A stretch of 64,000 nt of DNA from Catellatospora sp. IY07-71. GTDB lineage: Bacteria > Actinomycetota > Actinomycetes > Mycobacteriales > Micromonosporaceae. The DNA is taken from the NCBI RefSeq assembly GCF_018326265.1, contig NZ_AP023360.1, forward strand, positions 1,727,501-1,791,500. Reading direction: 5' to 3'. Every line of letters starts with the position of its first letter. Positions within the stretch are counted from its first letter, which is position 1. Both the position numbers and the translations under genes were made by a program. The notes under the pieces were generated by a model. That model saw nothing but the letters and a program-made list of their open reading frames with translations, had not been told where the DNA came from and did no database searches. This document shows, one piece after another, positions 33,546 through 41,562 of this stretch.

Positions 33546-34190
33546 TCACCAGAGGCGGTCGATGACTCCGGGGTACAGGGCCACCCGGGTGCCGGGGAAG
33601 GTGTGAGCCTGGGCGCAGGCCCTGCCCGTGAAGAAGGCGGCCATGGTGACCTTGTCGAACCGGTCGGACGGGAACGGGTCCTCGGGCGTGCCGCCGATCA
33701 GCACCGCGCCGGGCAGGTGCGGCCAGCCGGCGCTCTCGTAGAAGCCGCGCAGCTCGCTGTCGCAGGTGAAGATGCCGAGGTCCGCTCCGCTGCGCTCGAT
33801 CGTGTCGCGGGCCGCGGCGACCAACCGCCGGCCGTGGCCCCGCCCGCGGTGCCTGCTGCCGGTCACCACCCGGCTCAGCCCGCGTGCCAGGAAGCGCTGC
33901 CCGGCGTGGGTGATCTCCTTGGTCAGGATGTCGAGTGCCGCGACGACGATGCCGGTGTCGTCGACGAGCAGCATGGCGATCGGGGCAAGCGCCGGGTCGT
34001 GCCACTGGCCGGCGTCGTCATCCTCGCCGGGCCCGTCATCCTCGCGGTGCCCGTCATCCTCGCCGTGCTCGGCACCCTTGCCCTCGTGCGTGGCACCCTC
34101 GTCGGTCGGCCAGGCCTCCTCCTGCAGCGCGAGCGCTTGGCGGCGCAGTGCGGCGGGGGTGTCGCGCTCGGCGAAGGTCACGATTCGCAT
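33546..34190 (-). CDS. GNAT-family acetyltransferase with acidic insert
   Basis: A 214-residue N-acetyltransferase. The acetyl-CoA-binding motif is TGSRHRGRGHGRRLVAAARDTIERSGAD, and the fourth-strand motif is LGIFTCDSELRGFYESAGWPHL. Residues ~33-62 form an acidic, repetitive insert (GEDDGHREDDGPGEDD) encoded by three near-identical 18-base units, which separates the first strand from the core. The insert is probably a recent tandem expansion in a surface loop. The ATG at 34190 starts at the natural N-terminus; the frame is open further upstream but without family sequence. Substrate unknown. Confidence 0.85.
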   Translation of the reverse strand: MRIVTFAERDTPAALRRQALALQEEAWPTDEGATHEGKGAEHGEDDGHREDDGPGEDDDAGQWHDPALAPIAMLLVDDTGIVVAALDILTKEITHAGQRFLARGLSRVVTGSRHRGRGHGRRLVAAARDTIERSGADLGIFTCDSELRGFYESAGWPHLPGAVLIGGTPEDPFPSDRFDKVTMAAFFTGRACAQAHTFPGTRVALYPGVIDRLW

Positions 34191-34508
34191 GGCGCAGCAG
34201 CCTAACCCTGACCCCTGTCCTGGGCCGGGCCCTGTCCTGGGGCCGAGCCCTGTCCCGGGCCGGGCCTGGCCGGACCGGCTGGGCCTGGCCGGACATGCGG
34301 CGGTGCCGACGTGGCAGCTCCCGGTGTTCGCTGCCGAGCGAGCGGCTGCTGCTGGCAAGATCGCGAGTTCGTGTCCAAACCTGGCGCCAGACCCCACCTT
34401 TGGACACGAACCCGCGATCATGGCCGCGCCTGGTGTGGCGCGGCCCTCCCCAGGGGGTTAAGAAGGTGCCCTTCCTCTACGGAAAACGATAAGAAGGTGC
34501 CCTTCCTT
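34191..34508. other. Repeat-filled intergenic region
   Basis: This region of about 318 bases has no supported gene. It contains three to four degenerate copies of an 18-base CCTGTCCTGGGCCGGGCC-like unit (34205-34275), the family B palindrome (34359-34419) and the family A element (34458-34509). Confidence 0.75.
34359..34419. repeat. Dispersed palindrome, family B copy 1
   Basis: Arms of 21 bases (34359-34379 and 34399-34419) match at 20 positions; core GATCGCGAGTTCGTGTCC. A related copy is at 37835-37895, also ending in CGCGATCATG. Confidence 0.8.
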
Positions 34509-34509
34509 T
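34458..34509 (-). repeat. Dispersed repeat, family A copy 2
   Basis: The 52 bases are the exact reverse complement of the copy at 61650-61701. It contains two direct 15-base units with a 31-base period and touches the stop codon of the neighbouring minus-strand gene. Confidence 0.9.
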
Positions 34510-35330
34510 CAGCAGGTCGCGGTGGTCCAGGTGGTGTACGGGCGCTGCCAGGTGAGGCAGTACGTCGCGAAGGCGGCGCCCGGGTCGGTGGGCACGTCGG
34601 CGTTCCACGGCCGCAGGGGTGCGTCGGGGGCGGGTTTGAGGGCGACGTCGTCGACGGTCAGCGGCGGGATGCGGAGGGTGCCGGGGTGGGCGGGGTCGGC
34701 GTGGACCTCGACGTACTGCTCGATCTGGGCCTGGCCGGTGAGCGGGAGCGGGCGGCTGGTGAGCAGGTGCCAGGTGTCGCCCCACCACAGCCAGGCCTGC
34801 CAGGCGGGGCTCGCCCCGGCGGACTCGGTCTGCAGGTGCAGCCACACCCGGTCGCCCGGCCTGACGTCGTACTGGTCGTAGAAAGCCCACGCCCGGGTCG
34901 CCGTGTCGTACGTGTAGACGCGCTGGCGTCCCGTGCCCGACCAGCCGGTCTCGGTCCAGCCGACCTCCAGCCAGGCGGCCCCGTCGCCGGTCTTGGCCAT
35001 GAAACGGGCGGCGACGAAGTCGTACGTGCCGGGCCGCGCCGCGACGTCGCCGACCTCGATCCGGCCGAGCACCCCGGACCAGCGCCCGCGCGTGGTGGCG
35101 CCGAGGTGGTGGTAGCCGGGGCTCGGCACGGCCGCGGCCACGGGCTGCACGACCGTCGCGTGGGAGCGGCAGGCGCCCGGCGCGTGCAGGCTGGGCGGGC
35201 CGCTGGGCGCGGTGACGGAGGCGGGACGGCCGACGGGGCAGTCGGGCATCGCGCCGGCGTGGGCGGGGGCGCAGCCTGCGGTGAGGGCGAGCAGCACGAC
35301 CGCCGCGAGGCGGGCGAGGCGGGGGTTCAC
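34509..35330 (-). CDS. Secreted protein of unknown function
   Basis: A 273-residue exported protein. The start at GTG 35330 gives NPRLARLAAVVLLALTAGCAPAHA, a signal peptide with a lipobox-like LTAGC, so it may be a lipoprotein. The mature part has a beta-rich domain (TYDFVAARFMAKTGDGAAWLEVGWTE ... DQYDVRPGDRVWLHLQTES ... QAWLWWGDTWHLL) with many tryptophans and paired cysteines near both ends, suggesting a jelly-roll or carbohydrate-binding-like fold. I do not recognise the family. It is a single gene with a family A repeat at its 3' end. Confidence 0.75.
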   Translation of the reverse strand: MNPRLARLAAVVLLALTAGCAPAHAGAMPDCPVGRPASVTAPSGPPSLHAPGACRSHATVVQPVAAAVPSPGYHHLGATTRGRWSGVLGRIEVGDVAARPGTYDFVAARFMAKTGDGAAWLEVGWTETGWSGTGRQRVYTYDTATRAWAFYDQYDVRPGDRVWLHLQTESAGASPAWQAWLWWGDTWHLLTSRPLPLTGQAQIEQYVEVHADPAHPGTLRIPPLTVDDVALKPAPDAPLRPWNADVPTDPGAAFATYCLTWQRPYTTWTTATC

Positions 35331-35432
35331 ATCCCGGTCAACCGGCCGGGACGGGCGCGGGTGACGATGCCGTACGCCGCACCGCGTCGCCCCTCCCCAG
35401 CGGGGTGACGGCACGGATGCGAGGATGCCTGC

Positions 35433-36932
35433 ATGGCGGCACCGCGTTTCCCCTTCGACGACCTGCAGGGCTTCCTCGGCGCGCTGGAGCGGGCCGGCGA
35501 GTTGCACCGGGTCAAGGTCCCCGTCGATCCCACGCTGGAGATCAGCGAGATCGTCACCCGTACGGTGCGGGCCAAGGGCCCGGCCCTGCTGTTCGAGAAG
35601 CCGACGCGCGGCATGATGCCGCTCGCGATCAACATCTTCGGCAGCGACCGCCGGATGGCGATGGCGCTGGGTGTGGACGACTTCGACGAGATCGGCTCGC
35701 GCATCGGCGAGCTGGCCAAGCCGGAGCTGCCGCAGGGCTTCAGCGGCATGATGGACGGTCTCGGCAAGATCATGCAGCTCAAGTCGCTGCCCCCGAAGCG
35801 GGTCAAGAGCGCACCCTGCCAGGAGGTCGTGCTCAAGGGCGCCGAGGTCGACCTGAACATGCTGCCCGGCCTGCAGATGTGGCCCGGGGACGGCGGGATC
35901 TACCACAACTACGGGTTGACCCATACCAAGCACCCGGAAACCGGGAAGCGCAATCTGGGTCTCTACCGGCTGCAGCAGCACTCGCACAACACGATCGGCA
36001 TGCACTGGCAGATCCACAAGGACTCGACGGCGCACCACGCGGTGGCCGAGCGGCGGGGCGAGCGCCTGCCGGTGGCGGTCGCGTTCGGCGCCGACCCGGT
36101 GGTGTCCTACTCGGCGAGTGCGCCGCTGCCCGGTGACATCGACGAGTACCTGTTCGCCGGGTTTCTGCGCGGGGAGCGGGTGGAGCTGGTCGACTGCCTG
36201 ACCGTGCCGCTGCAGGTGCCCGCCAACGCCAACATCATCCTGGAGGGGTGGGTCGAGCCGGGCGAGCGGCTGCCGGAGGGCCCGTTCGGCGACCACACCG
36301 GCTTCTACACGCCGGTGGAGCCGTTCCCGGTGATGCACGTCGAGGCGATCACGATGCGCCGCGACCCGATCTACCACTCGATCATCACGAGCAAGCCGCC
36401 GCAGGAGGACGGGCCGATCGGCCGTGCCACCGAGCGCATCTTCCTGCCGCTCATCAAGATCCTGGTGCCGGACATCGTGGACTACCACATGCCCGAGGCG
36501 GGCGTGTTCCACAACTGCCTGGTCGTCGCGATCAACAAGCGGTACCCGAAGCACGCGCAGAAGGTGATGAGCGCCGTCTGGGGCGCCCACCTGCTCAGCC
36601 TCACCAAGCTGATCGTGGTGGTCGACGACGACTGCGACCCGCGTGACCTGCAGGAGGTCGCGTTCCGCGCGTTCGGCAACGTCGACTACGCCCACGACCT
36701 GGTGCTCACGCAGGGGCCGGTGGACCACCTCGACCACGCGTCGTACCAGCAGTTCTGGGGCGGCAAGGCCGGCGTCGACGCCACCCGCAAGCTGCCCACC
36801 GAGGGTTACACCCGCGGCTGGCCGGAGGAGATGCGGATGGCCCCCGAGGTCGTCGCGAAGGTCGACAAGCGGTGGAAGGAGTACGGGCTCCCCGAGGGCT
36901 CGTCCCGAGGGGACCGGAGGTCGAGCAAGTGA
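35433..36932 (+). CDS. mqnL: UbiD-family decarboxylase of menaquinone synthesis
   Basis: A 499-residue UbiD-type decarboxylase that uses prenylated FMN. Typical segments are GIYHNYGLTHTKHPETGKRNLGLYRLQQHSHNTIGMHWQIHKD, EGPFGDHTGFYTPVEPFPVMHVEAITMRRDPIYHSI (with the catalytic glutamate-arginine network) and TKLIVVVDDDCDPRD. In the futalosine route the UbiD homologue (MqnL) decarboxylates the prenylated dihydroxynaphthoate. It overlaps mqnP by four bases (GTGA) and a UbiX-like gene lies opposite downstream, the same trio as in Streptomyces. Confidence 0.92.
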   Translation: MAAPRFPFDDLQGFLGALERAGELHRVKVPVDPTLEISEIVTRTVRAKGPALLFEKPTRGMMPLAINIFGSDRRMAMALGVDDFDEIGSRIGELAKPELPQGFSGMMDGLGKIMQLKSLPPKRVKSAPCQEVVLKGAEVDLNMLPGLQMWPGDGGIYHNYGLTHTKHPETGKRNLGLYRLQQHSHNTIGMHWQIHKDSTAHHAVAERRGERLPVAVAFGADPVVSYSASAPLPGDIDEYLFAGFLRGERVELVDCLTVPLQVPANANIILEGWVEPGERLPEGPFGDHTGFYTPVEPFPVMHVEAITMRRDPIYHSIITSKPPQEDGPIGRATERIFLPLIKILVPDIVDYHMPEAGVFHNCLVVAINKRYPKHAQKVMSAVWGAHLLSLTKLIVVVDDDCDPRDLQEVAFRAFGNVDYAHDLVLTQGPVDHLDHASYQQFWGGKAGVDATRKLPTEGYTRGWPEEMRMAPEVVAKVDKRWKEYGLPEGSSRGDRRSSK

Positions 36933-37828
36933 GCACCGCCACCGCGGTTCCCGAGCTGGAGCGGCCCGGGAAGGTCAAGTCGTTCCTGAAGCTGGTCGCG
37001 ATCGAGCACTCGGTGTTCGCGCTGCCCTTCGCGTACCTGTCCGCGCTCGTCGCGATGGACCGCGAGCTGGGGCGCATCGACTGGCTCGTGCTGCTGCTGA
37101 TCACGGTCGCCATGGTCGGCGCGCGCACGTTCGCCATGGCCGCGAACCGGATCATCGACCGGCACATCGACGCCCGCAACCCGCGCACCGCCCAGCGTGA
37201 GCTGGTCACGGGAGCGGTGAGCGTGCGCACCGCCTGGCTCGGCGCGATCGTCGCGCTGGTGGTGTTCATGGGTGCCGCGCTGGCGCTCAATCCGCTGTGC
37301 GCGCTGCTCGCGCCGCTGGCGGTGGTGCCGCTGGTGCTGTATCCGTACGGCAAGCGGTTCACCGACTGGCCGCACGCGATCCTGGCGCTGGCTCAGGCGG
37401 TCGGCCCGATCGGGGCGTGGCTCGCGGTCACCGGCACCTTCGCCGGGTCGGGTCCGGCCTGGCTGCTCGGCCTGGCCGTGGGCCTGTGGATCGGCGGCTT
37501 CGACCTGATCTACGCCTGCCAGGATGCCGAGGTCGACCGGCAGATCGGCGTCCGCAGCGTGCCCGCCCGCTACGGCGTGCGCGCCGCGCTGCTGATCTCG
37601 ACGCTGACCCACGTGGTGACGTTCGCGCTGTTCGTGTGGTTCGGCATCTGGGTGGGCCTGGGCTGGCCGTGGTGGATCGGGCTGGCGCTGACCGCGGGGG
37701 CGTTCGCCTACCAGCACGTCATCGTGACCCCGACGGATCTTTCGAAGGTCAACCGCGCGTTCTTCACCGCCAACGGGTTCGTGGGGATCGCGCTCTTCGT
37801 CTTCGCGGTGCTCGCGCTGATCGTCTAG
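36929..37828 (+). CDS. mqnP: Menaquinone polyprenyltransferase MqnP (UbiA family)
   Basis: A 299-residue protein with eight to nine membrane helices. The first aspartate-rich prenyl-diphosphate motif is MAANRIIDRHIDARNPRT, and the second is YACQDAEVDRQIGVRSVPARYG. It attaches the polyprenyl tail to the 6-carboxylated dihydroxynaphthalene precursor in the futalosine pathway. The GTG start lies within the UbiD-like gene's stop, so the pair is translationally coupled. Confidence 0.92.
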   Translation: MSTATAVPELERPGKVKSFLKLVAIEHSVFALPFAYLSALVAMDRELGRIDWLVLLLITVAMVGARTFAMAANRIIDRHIDARNPRTAQRELVTGAVSVRTAWLGAIVALVVFMGAALALNPLCALLAPLAVVPLVLYPYGKRFTDWPHAILALAQAVGPIGAWLAVTGTFAGSGPAWLLGLAVGLWIGGFDLIYACQDAEVDRQIGVRSVPARYGVRAALLISTLTHVVTFALFVWFGIWVGLGWPWWIGLALTAGAFAYQHVIVTPTDLSKVNRAFFTANGFVGIALFVFAVLALIV

Positions 37829-37834
37829 GGCGTT

Positions 37835-37895
37835 GATCGCTATCTCGTGTCAGAACCTGTGGTCTGACTGCACTTTCTGACACGAACTCGCGATC
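37835..37895. repeat. Dispersed palindrome, family B copy 2, probable terminator
   Basis: Arms 37835-37855 and 37875-37895 pair at 18 of 21 positions, with core TCGTGTC/GACACGA. It lies between the convergent mqnP and UbiX-like genes and matches the element at 34359-34419. Confidence 0.8.
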
Positions 37896-37919
37896 ATGCC
37901 ACCGCGGACTCAGCGCGGG

Positions 37920-38561
37920 TCAGCGGTGGCCGAGGTGGCCGGTCCAGCGGGTGAGCAGCGTGTGCGGGACGCCGGCCGCGTCGAGGACCTTGCCGGCGAC
38001 GAAGTCGACGAGTTGCTGGGCGGTGGCGTCCGCGCCGGAGCCGTAGAAGCCGGGGCTCGCCGGGAGCACCACCGCGCCGGAGTCGATCAGCTCGACCAGG
38101 TGCAGCAGGTGGCTGCGGGTCACCGGGGTCTCCCGCGGCACGATCACCACGGGGCGCCGCTCCTTCAGGTTCACCTCTGCGGCGCGCTGGAGCAGGTCCT
38201 TGGACAGGCCGAGGGCGATGCCCGCGCAGGCGGCGGTCGACGCGGGCACCACGATCATGCCCCGAGCCTGGTACGAGCCGCTGCTGGGCCCGGCGGCGAG
38301 GTCGCCCGCGGGCCAGTAGCGCAGGTCGGCGCCGTCGACCGGGACGCCCAGCCAGGCCGCCAGGTCCTCGCGCCAGTGCGCGTCGCGGAACGCCTGCCCG
38401 GTCTCGTCGAGGATGGTCAGCCGCGCCGCCCGGGACACCACGAGGTCGACGGCCTCGCCCGCGTCGCACAACGCCCGCAGCACCGCGGCGGCGTACGGCG
38501 TGCCGGACGCGCCGGACACCCCCACTATCCAGGGCGTACGCGGGGCGTCGGCGGCGGGCAC
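37920..38561 (-). CDS. mqnM: UbiX-like flavin prenyltransferase
   Basis: A 213-residue flavoprotein of the UbiX/Pad1 family. The N-terminal GVSGASGTPYAAAVLRAL binds FMN phosphate, and VVPASTAACAGIALGLSKDLLQRAAEVNLKERRPVVIVPRETP is the family hallmark. It makes prenylated FMN, the cofactor of the UbiD-type decarboxylase encoded nearby, hence the MqnM name used for such genes in futalosine organisms. It converges on mqnP, with a family B palindrome between. Confidence 0.9.
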   Translation of the reverse strand: MPAADAPRTPWIVGVSGASGTPYAAAVLRALCDAGEAVDLVVSRAARLTILDETGQAFRDAHWREDLAAWLGVPVDGADLRYWPAGDLAAGPSSGSYQARGMIVVPASTAACAGIALGLSKDLLQRAAEVNLKERRPVVIVPRETPVTRSHLLHLVELIDSGAVVLPASPGFYGSGADATAQQLVDFVAGKVLDAAGVPHTLLTRWTGHLGHR

Positions 38562-38617
38562 ACCGAAACACTATCCGGCTGGTTGACCGGCCCCACGCCC
38601 GCGCCTAGCCTCGGCGC

Positions 38618-39079
38618 ATGCGAGCCCAGCCCGCCGACGTCCGGATCGCGGTCGAGATCGTCGTCAACCGCCCGGTGGAGCACGTGTTCGCGTACCTCTC
38701 CGATCTGCGGCACGATCCGCACTGGTGGGGCGGCATCCACTCGTCGCGCCGGCTCACCGGGGACGGCGGCGTGGGCACGGTCTACGAGCTGGACGCGACG
38801 CTGCTGCGGGTGCGGCACCAGACCACGATCGAGGTGATCGCGCAGGAGCCGCCGCTGCGCCAGACCATCCGGGTGCGCACGGGGCCGCTGCCGTACACGG
38901 CCTACTACGAGTGGACCCCGGAGACGCCCGAGCGGACCCGGTTCCGGCTGGTCGCCGAGATCGTCGCGGCCCGGCCCTGGCGCTGGTTCGGCCCGCTGCT
39001 CAGCCCGCTGCTGTCGCTACTGGCCCGCCGCTACTTCCGGCGGGTGCCCGCGATCCTGGAGGCCACGCTGCCGGAGTGA
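38618..39079 (+). CDS. SRPBCC-family (START-like) protein
   Basis: A 153-residue protein of the helix-grip fold. The opening strand VRIAVEIVVNRPVEHVFAYLSDLRHDPHWWGGI is typical of polyketide cyclase/dehydrase-like SRPBCC proteins, and the long C-terminal helix is LLSPLLSLLARRYFRRVPAILEATL. It would bind a hydrophobic ligand in its cavity. It is divergent from the UbiX-like gene (57 bases apart), so a link to isoprenoid quinones is possible but unproven. Confidence 0.85.
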   Translation: MRAQPADVRIAVEIVVNRPVEHVFAYLSDLRHDPHWWGGIHSSRRLTGDGGVGTVYELDATLLRVRHQTTIEVIAQEPPLRQTIRVRTGPLPYTAYYEWTPETPERTRFRLVAEIVAARPWRWFGPLLSPLLSLLARRYFRRVPAILEATLPE

Positions 39080-39084
39080 CCGGC

Positions 39085-40407
39085 TCAGACGGCGTACTCG
39101 CCGAGCGGGTCGGTGTGCGCGTGGGAGTACATGCGCTCGTGGAAGCGCACGAAGCGCTCGACGACGGCGCTCGCCCGGCGGTCCTTCAGCCTGGCGTCGA
39201 GCGCCGCGAGGCCGGCCGCGAGCCGGGCGCTGTGCAGCGCGTACAGGCCGGAGTAGTAGGCGAGGCTGTCCGCCAGCGCGGCCAGCGCGCTGGTCGCGTC
39301 GGGGGCGCGGCGGGCATGCCACAGGGCGACGTTGGCCTCGCCGTTGAGGATGTCCTTCTGCAGCCGGTTGAAGGTGTGGTCGGGGTCGTCGCCCGCGGCG
39401 AGCATGGCGATGGCGTCCTCGGTGCTCTCCCGGCCGCTGCGCTGGCAGGCCAGGGCGATCCGGTTGAGCAGCGCGCCCTGCTGCACCGGCGGCAGGCGCA
39501 GCAGCCGGGTGCCGATGTCGTTCTGCAGCCGCACCAGCAGCGCGGCGTCGGCGAGCAGGTCGCTGAGGCTGCCGTCGGCGAGCACGTCGCGGTGTGCGGG
39601 GACCGGCGCCAGCACGTCGTTCAGCACGCACACGAGGTAGCCCAGGGTCGGCACGACGAGGATCGTGTGACCGCCGAGCGTGGCGAGTTCCAGCCGGGAG
39701 ACGTGTTCGGCGCGCAGCGTGCGCTCGACGGCGCCGTACCGGTCGGCCAGCCCCTGGCGCACCAGCGATCCCGTGGGCAGGCCGGCGACGGTGTCGACCA
39801 GGTCGCGGCAGCTCTCCACATTGGTGACCAGCGCCGCCCACAGGCCGTACTCGACGTCGAGCAGCAGCGGGGCGGCCCCGCCGACGTGGCGGGTGTACTC
39901 CTCGGCCATCCCGGCGAGTTTGCCGCCCACCAGGCTCTGCTCGAACCGGGACGCGTGGCGGGCGGCCTCCCGGGCCGGGCCGGACAGCAGCAGCACCGCG
40001 GGGGTACGCCGGTCCGGCAGCAGCGCCTGCAGCATGGCCCGGTTGAGCGCGCCGATGAGGTCGCGCCGCCGCTGCCGGGACAGGTCGAGGTCGGGCTGCC
40101 CGAGCCCGATGCCGAGGTCGTCGGAGACCACCTCGAAGACCTGGTAGGCGTTCATCTGCCCGGCGAAGCGGAGCATGGTGGGCCAGTCGTCCTCGTCCAC
40201 CAGCCCGCTGAGCAGCCGGGTGTTCATGGTGACGAGCTGGATGACCCCGGTGCTCTGCAGGTATTCGTGGCGGCGGGGGTTGGCCGGAGAGTAGGCCCAG
40301 GCGGTGAAGTCGCGGTAGGGGCCGGCGGGCATGTGCCGCGCGATCGTCTCGGTCAGCGCCGAGCACGTCGCGTCCAGCAACTGGGCGGCGCGCCGGTTGG
40401 TTGGCAT
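39085..40407 (-). CDS. All-helical protein of unknown function
   Basis: About 440 residues, predicted almost entirely helical, without signal peptide or membrane segments. I do not recognise the family. Two acidic patches, SGLVDEDDWPTMLRF near the first quarter and LLVRLQNDIGTRLLRLP near residue 300, recall the metal-binding sites of class I terpenoid synthases, but neither is a clean DDxxD or NSE motif. I start it at ATG 40407 because GGAGGA lies upstream; an in-frame ATG at 40443 is the alternative. It stands alone between the SRPBCC gene (five bases apart, convergent) and bldC. Confidence 0.65.
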   Translation of the reverse strand: MPTNRRAAQLLDATCSALTETIARHMPAGPYRDFTAWAYSPANPRRHEYLQSTGVIQLVTMNTRLLSGLVDEDDWPTMLRFAGQMNAYQVFEVVSDDLGIGLGQPDLDLSRQRRRDLIGALNRAMLQALLPDRRTPAVLLLSGPAREAARHASRFEQSLVGGKLAGMAEEYTRHVGGAAPLLLDVEYGLWAALVTNVESCRDLVDTVAGLPTGSLVRQGLADRYGAVERTLRAEHVSRLELATLGGHTILVVPTLGYLVCVLNDVLAPVPAHRDVLADGSLSDLLADAALLVRLQNDIGTRLLRLPPVQQGALLNRIALACQRSGRESTEDAIAMLAAGDDPDHTFNRLQKDILNGEANVALWHARRAPDATSALAALADSLAYYSGLYALHSARLAAGLAALDARLKDRRASAVVERFVRFHERMYSHAHTDPLGEYAV

Positions 40408-40594
40408 GCGGGCGACTCGTTCCTCCGGTCCGGCACGGGCCACGCCGGTCGGTGGCCCGTGGGGCGGAACCCGGCGCGTGCCTGTCGCGGATTGCCGTGT
40501 TCCGGGGCGCCGGGTCAGCGCCGCTGATGAGGGTACGACCTACGCGGCCGCCGTGTCGTACCGCTCACCGCACGTCCTGCTTGGACGGTCCTCA

Positions 40595-40870
40595 TCAGTA
40601 CCCTCCCGGCCGGCTGCCGGCCGCCCGCGGTGCCGCGCTCGGGCCCGGCTGGGCCGCAGGGGCGGGGCCGCCCGGCGGGTTGTCCTCGTCGAACTCGCCC
40701 TCGCCCTCCAGCAGCGCCCGCACCTCCGACTCGCGGAACCGGCGGTGGCCGCCGGGCGTGCGGATGCTGCCGATGCGACCGGCCGCTGCCCACCTGGTCA
40801 CCGTCTTGGGGTCGACCCGGAACAGCGCGGCCACCTCGCCAGGTGTCAACAGGCGATCTCCTGTGTCCAC
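40595..40870 (-). CDS. bldC: BldC-like MerR-type DNA-binding protein
   Basis: A 91-residue regulator. The winged helix-turn-helix LLTPGEVAALFRVDPKTVTRWAAAGRIGSIRTPGGHRRFRESEVRALLEG is the BldC signature. BldC binds direct repeats cooperatively and holds back differentiation in Streptomyces. The GTG at 40870 has AAGGAGG five bases upstream. The tail after the domain (GEGEFDEDNPPGGPAPAAQPGPS) is longer and more proline-rich than in Streptomyces BldC. It is divergent from the Lrp-type gene. Confidence 0.9.
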   Translation of the reverse strand: MDTGDRLLTPGEVAALFRVDPKTVTRWAAAGRIGSIRTPGGHRRFRESEVRALLEGEGEFDEDNPPGGPAPAAQPGPSAAPRAAGSRPGGY

Positions 40871-40997
40871 GCCCACCTCCTTGCGTCGACGGAGTCGGTT
40901 GGGACGAACCCGGTTGCCGCCTCCGCTGGGACGTACGCCCAATTAGAGCACCTACATGAACAGATGTCCCTAAAATGGTCGTATGCACCTTTTGGGG

Positions 40998-41022
40998 GGT
41001 TCGCGGCTGTACGTCGCGAACC
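40998..41022 (+). promoter_or_regulatory. Palindrome upstream of the Lrp-type gene
   Basis: GGTTCGCG and CGCGAACC (40998-41005 and 41015-41022) form a perfect inverted repeat 22 bases before the ATG at 41044. It may be an autoregulatory site of the Lrp-type regulator. A second smaller repeat, ACAT-GAACAG-ATGT, lies near 40952. Confidence 0.5.
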
Positions 41023-41043
41023 TCATTCGTATATTGCCCGAAG

Positions 41044-41544
41044 ATGCGCCCCTCCGTGCCCACTCTGGAAGAAACTGCCTCTAAGGTGCTCTGTGTGGAC
41101 GCGATCGACCGCAACCTGCTTGACCTGCTGCGTAACAACGCCCGCCTCTCCTACGCGGAGCTGGCGCGCCAGGTCGGCCTCTCCGCGCCCGCGGTGCACG
41201 ACCGGGTCGGCAAGCTGGAGGCGTCGGGCGTGATCCGGGGCTACCACGCGGATGTCGAGCCCAGCTCCATCGACCTCGGCGTGACCGCGCTGATCGGCAT
41301 CGTGGCCGATCCCGCGGTGGACATGGAGGACGTCAGCGCGGCGCTCACCGAGCTGAACGAGATCGAGTCCTGCTACTTCATGGCCGGCGAGGAGTCGTAC
41401 CTGGTGAAGGCGCGGGTGGGCACCATCGCCGAGCTGGAGCAGCTCATCGTGCGGCTGTCACGCACCCGCGGGGTGGCCCGCACCCGCACCGCGATCGCGC
41501 TCTCCACCACCTTCGAGGGCCGGCCGAGGCCGCTGCTCGGCTGA
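41044..41544 (+). CDS. Lrp/AsnC-family regulator
   Basis: A 166-residue regulator. The N-terminal helix-turn-helix is IDRNLLDLLRNNARLSYAELARQVGLSAPAVHDRVGKLEASGVIRGY, followed by the RAM ligand-binding domain (VTALIGIVAD ... CYFMAGEESYLVKARV). It ends 18 bases before the cysteine desulfhydrase gene, so it likely controls that gene in response to an amino acid, perhaps cysteine, as DecR does in enterobacteria. The ATG at 41044 is preferred; a GTG at 41095 would start just at the helix-turn-helix. Confidence 0.92.
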   Translation: MRPSVPTLEETASKVLCVDAIDRNLLDLLRNNARLSYAELARQVGLSAPAVHDRVGKLEASGVIRGYHADVEPSSIDLGVTALIGIVADPAVDMEDVSAALTELNEIESCYFMAGEESYLVKARVGTIAELEQLIVRLSRTRGVARTRTAIALSTTFEGRPRPLLG

Positions 41545-41562
41545 ACCTGTTACGGTCCGCTC

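Noticed and set aside
33478-34509. Insertion sequence or transposon remnants around the family A and B repeats
   Set aside because: No transposase fragment, terminal repeats or target duplications could be seen; only small non-coding repeats are present.
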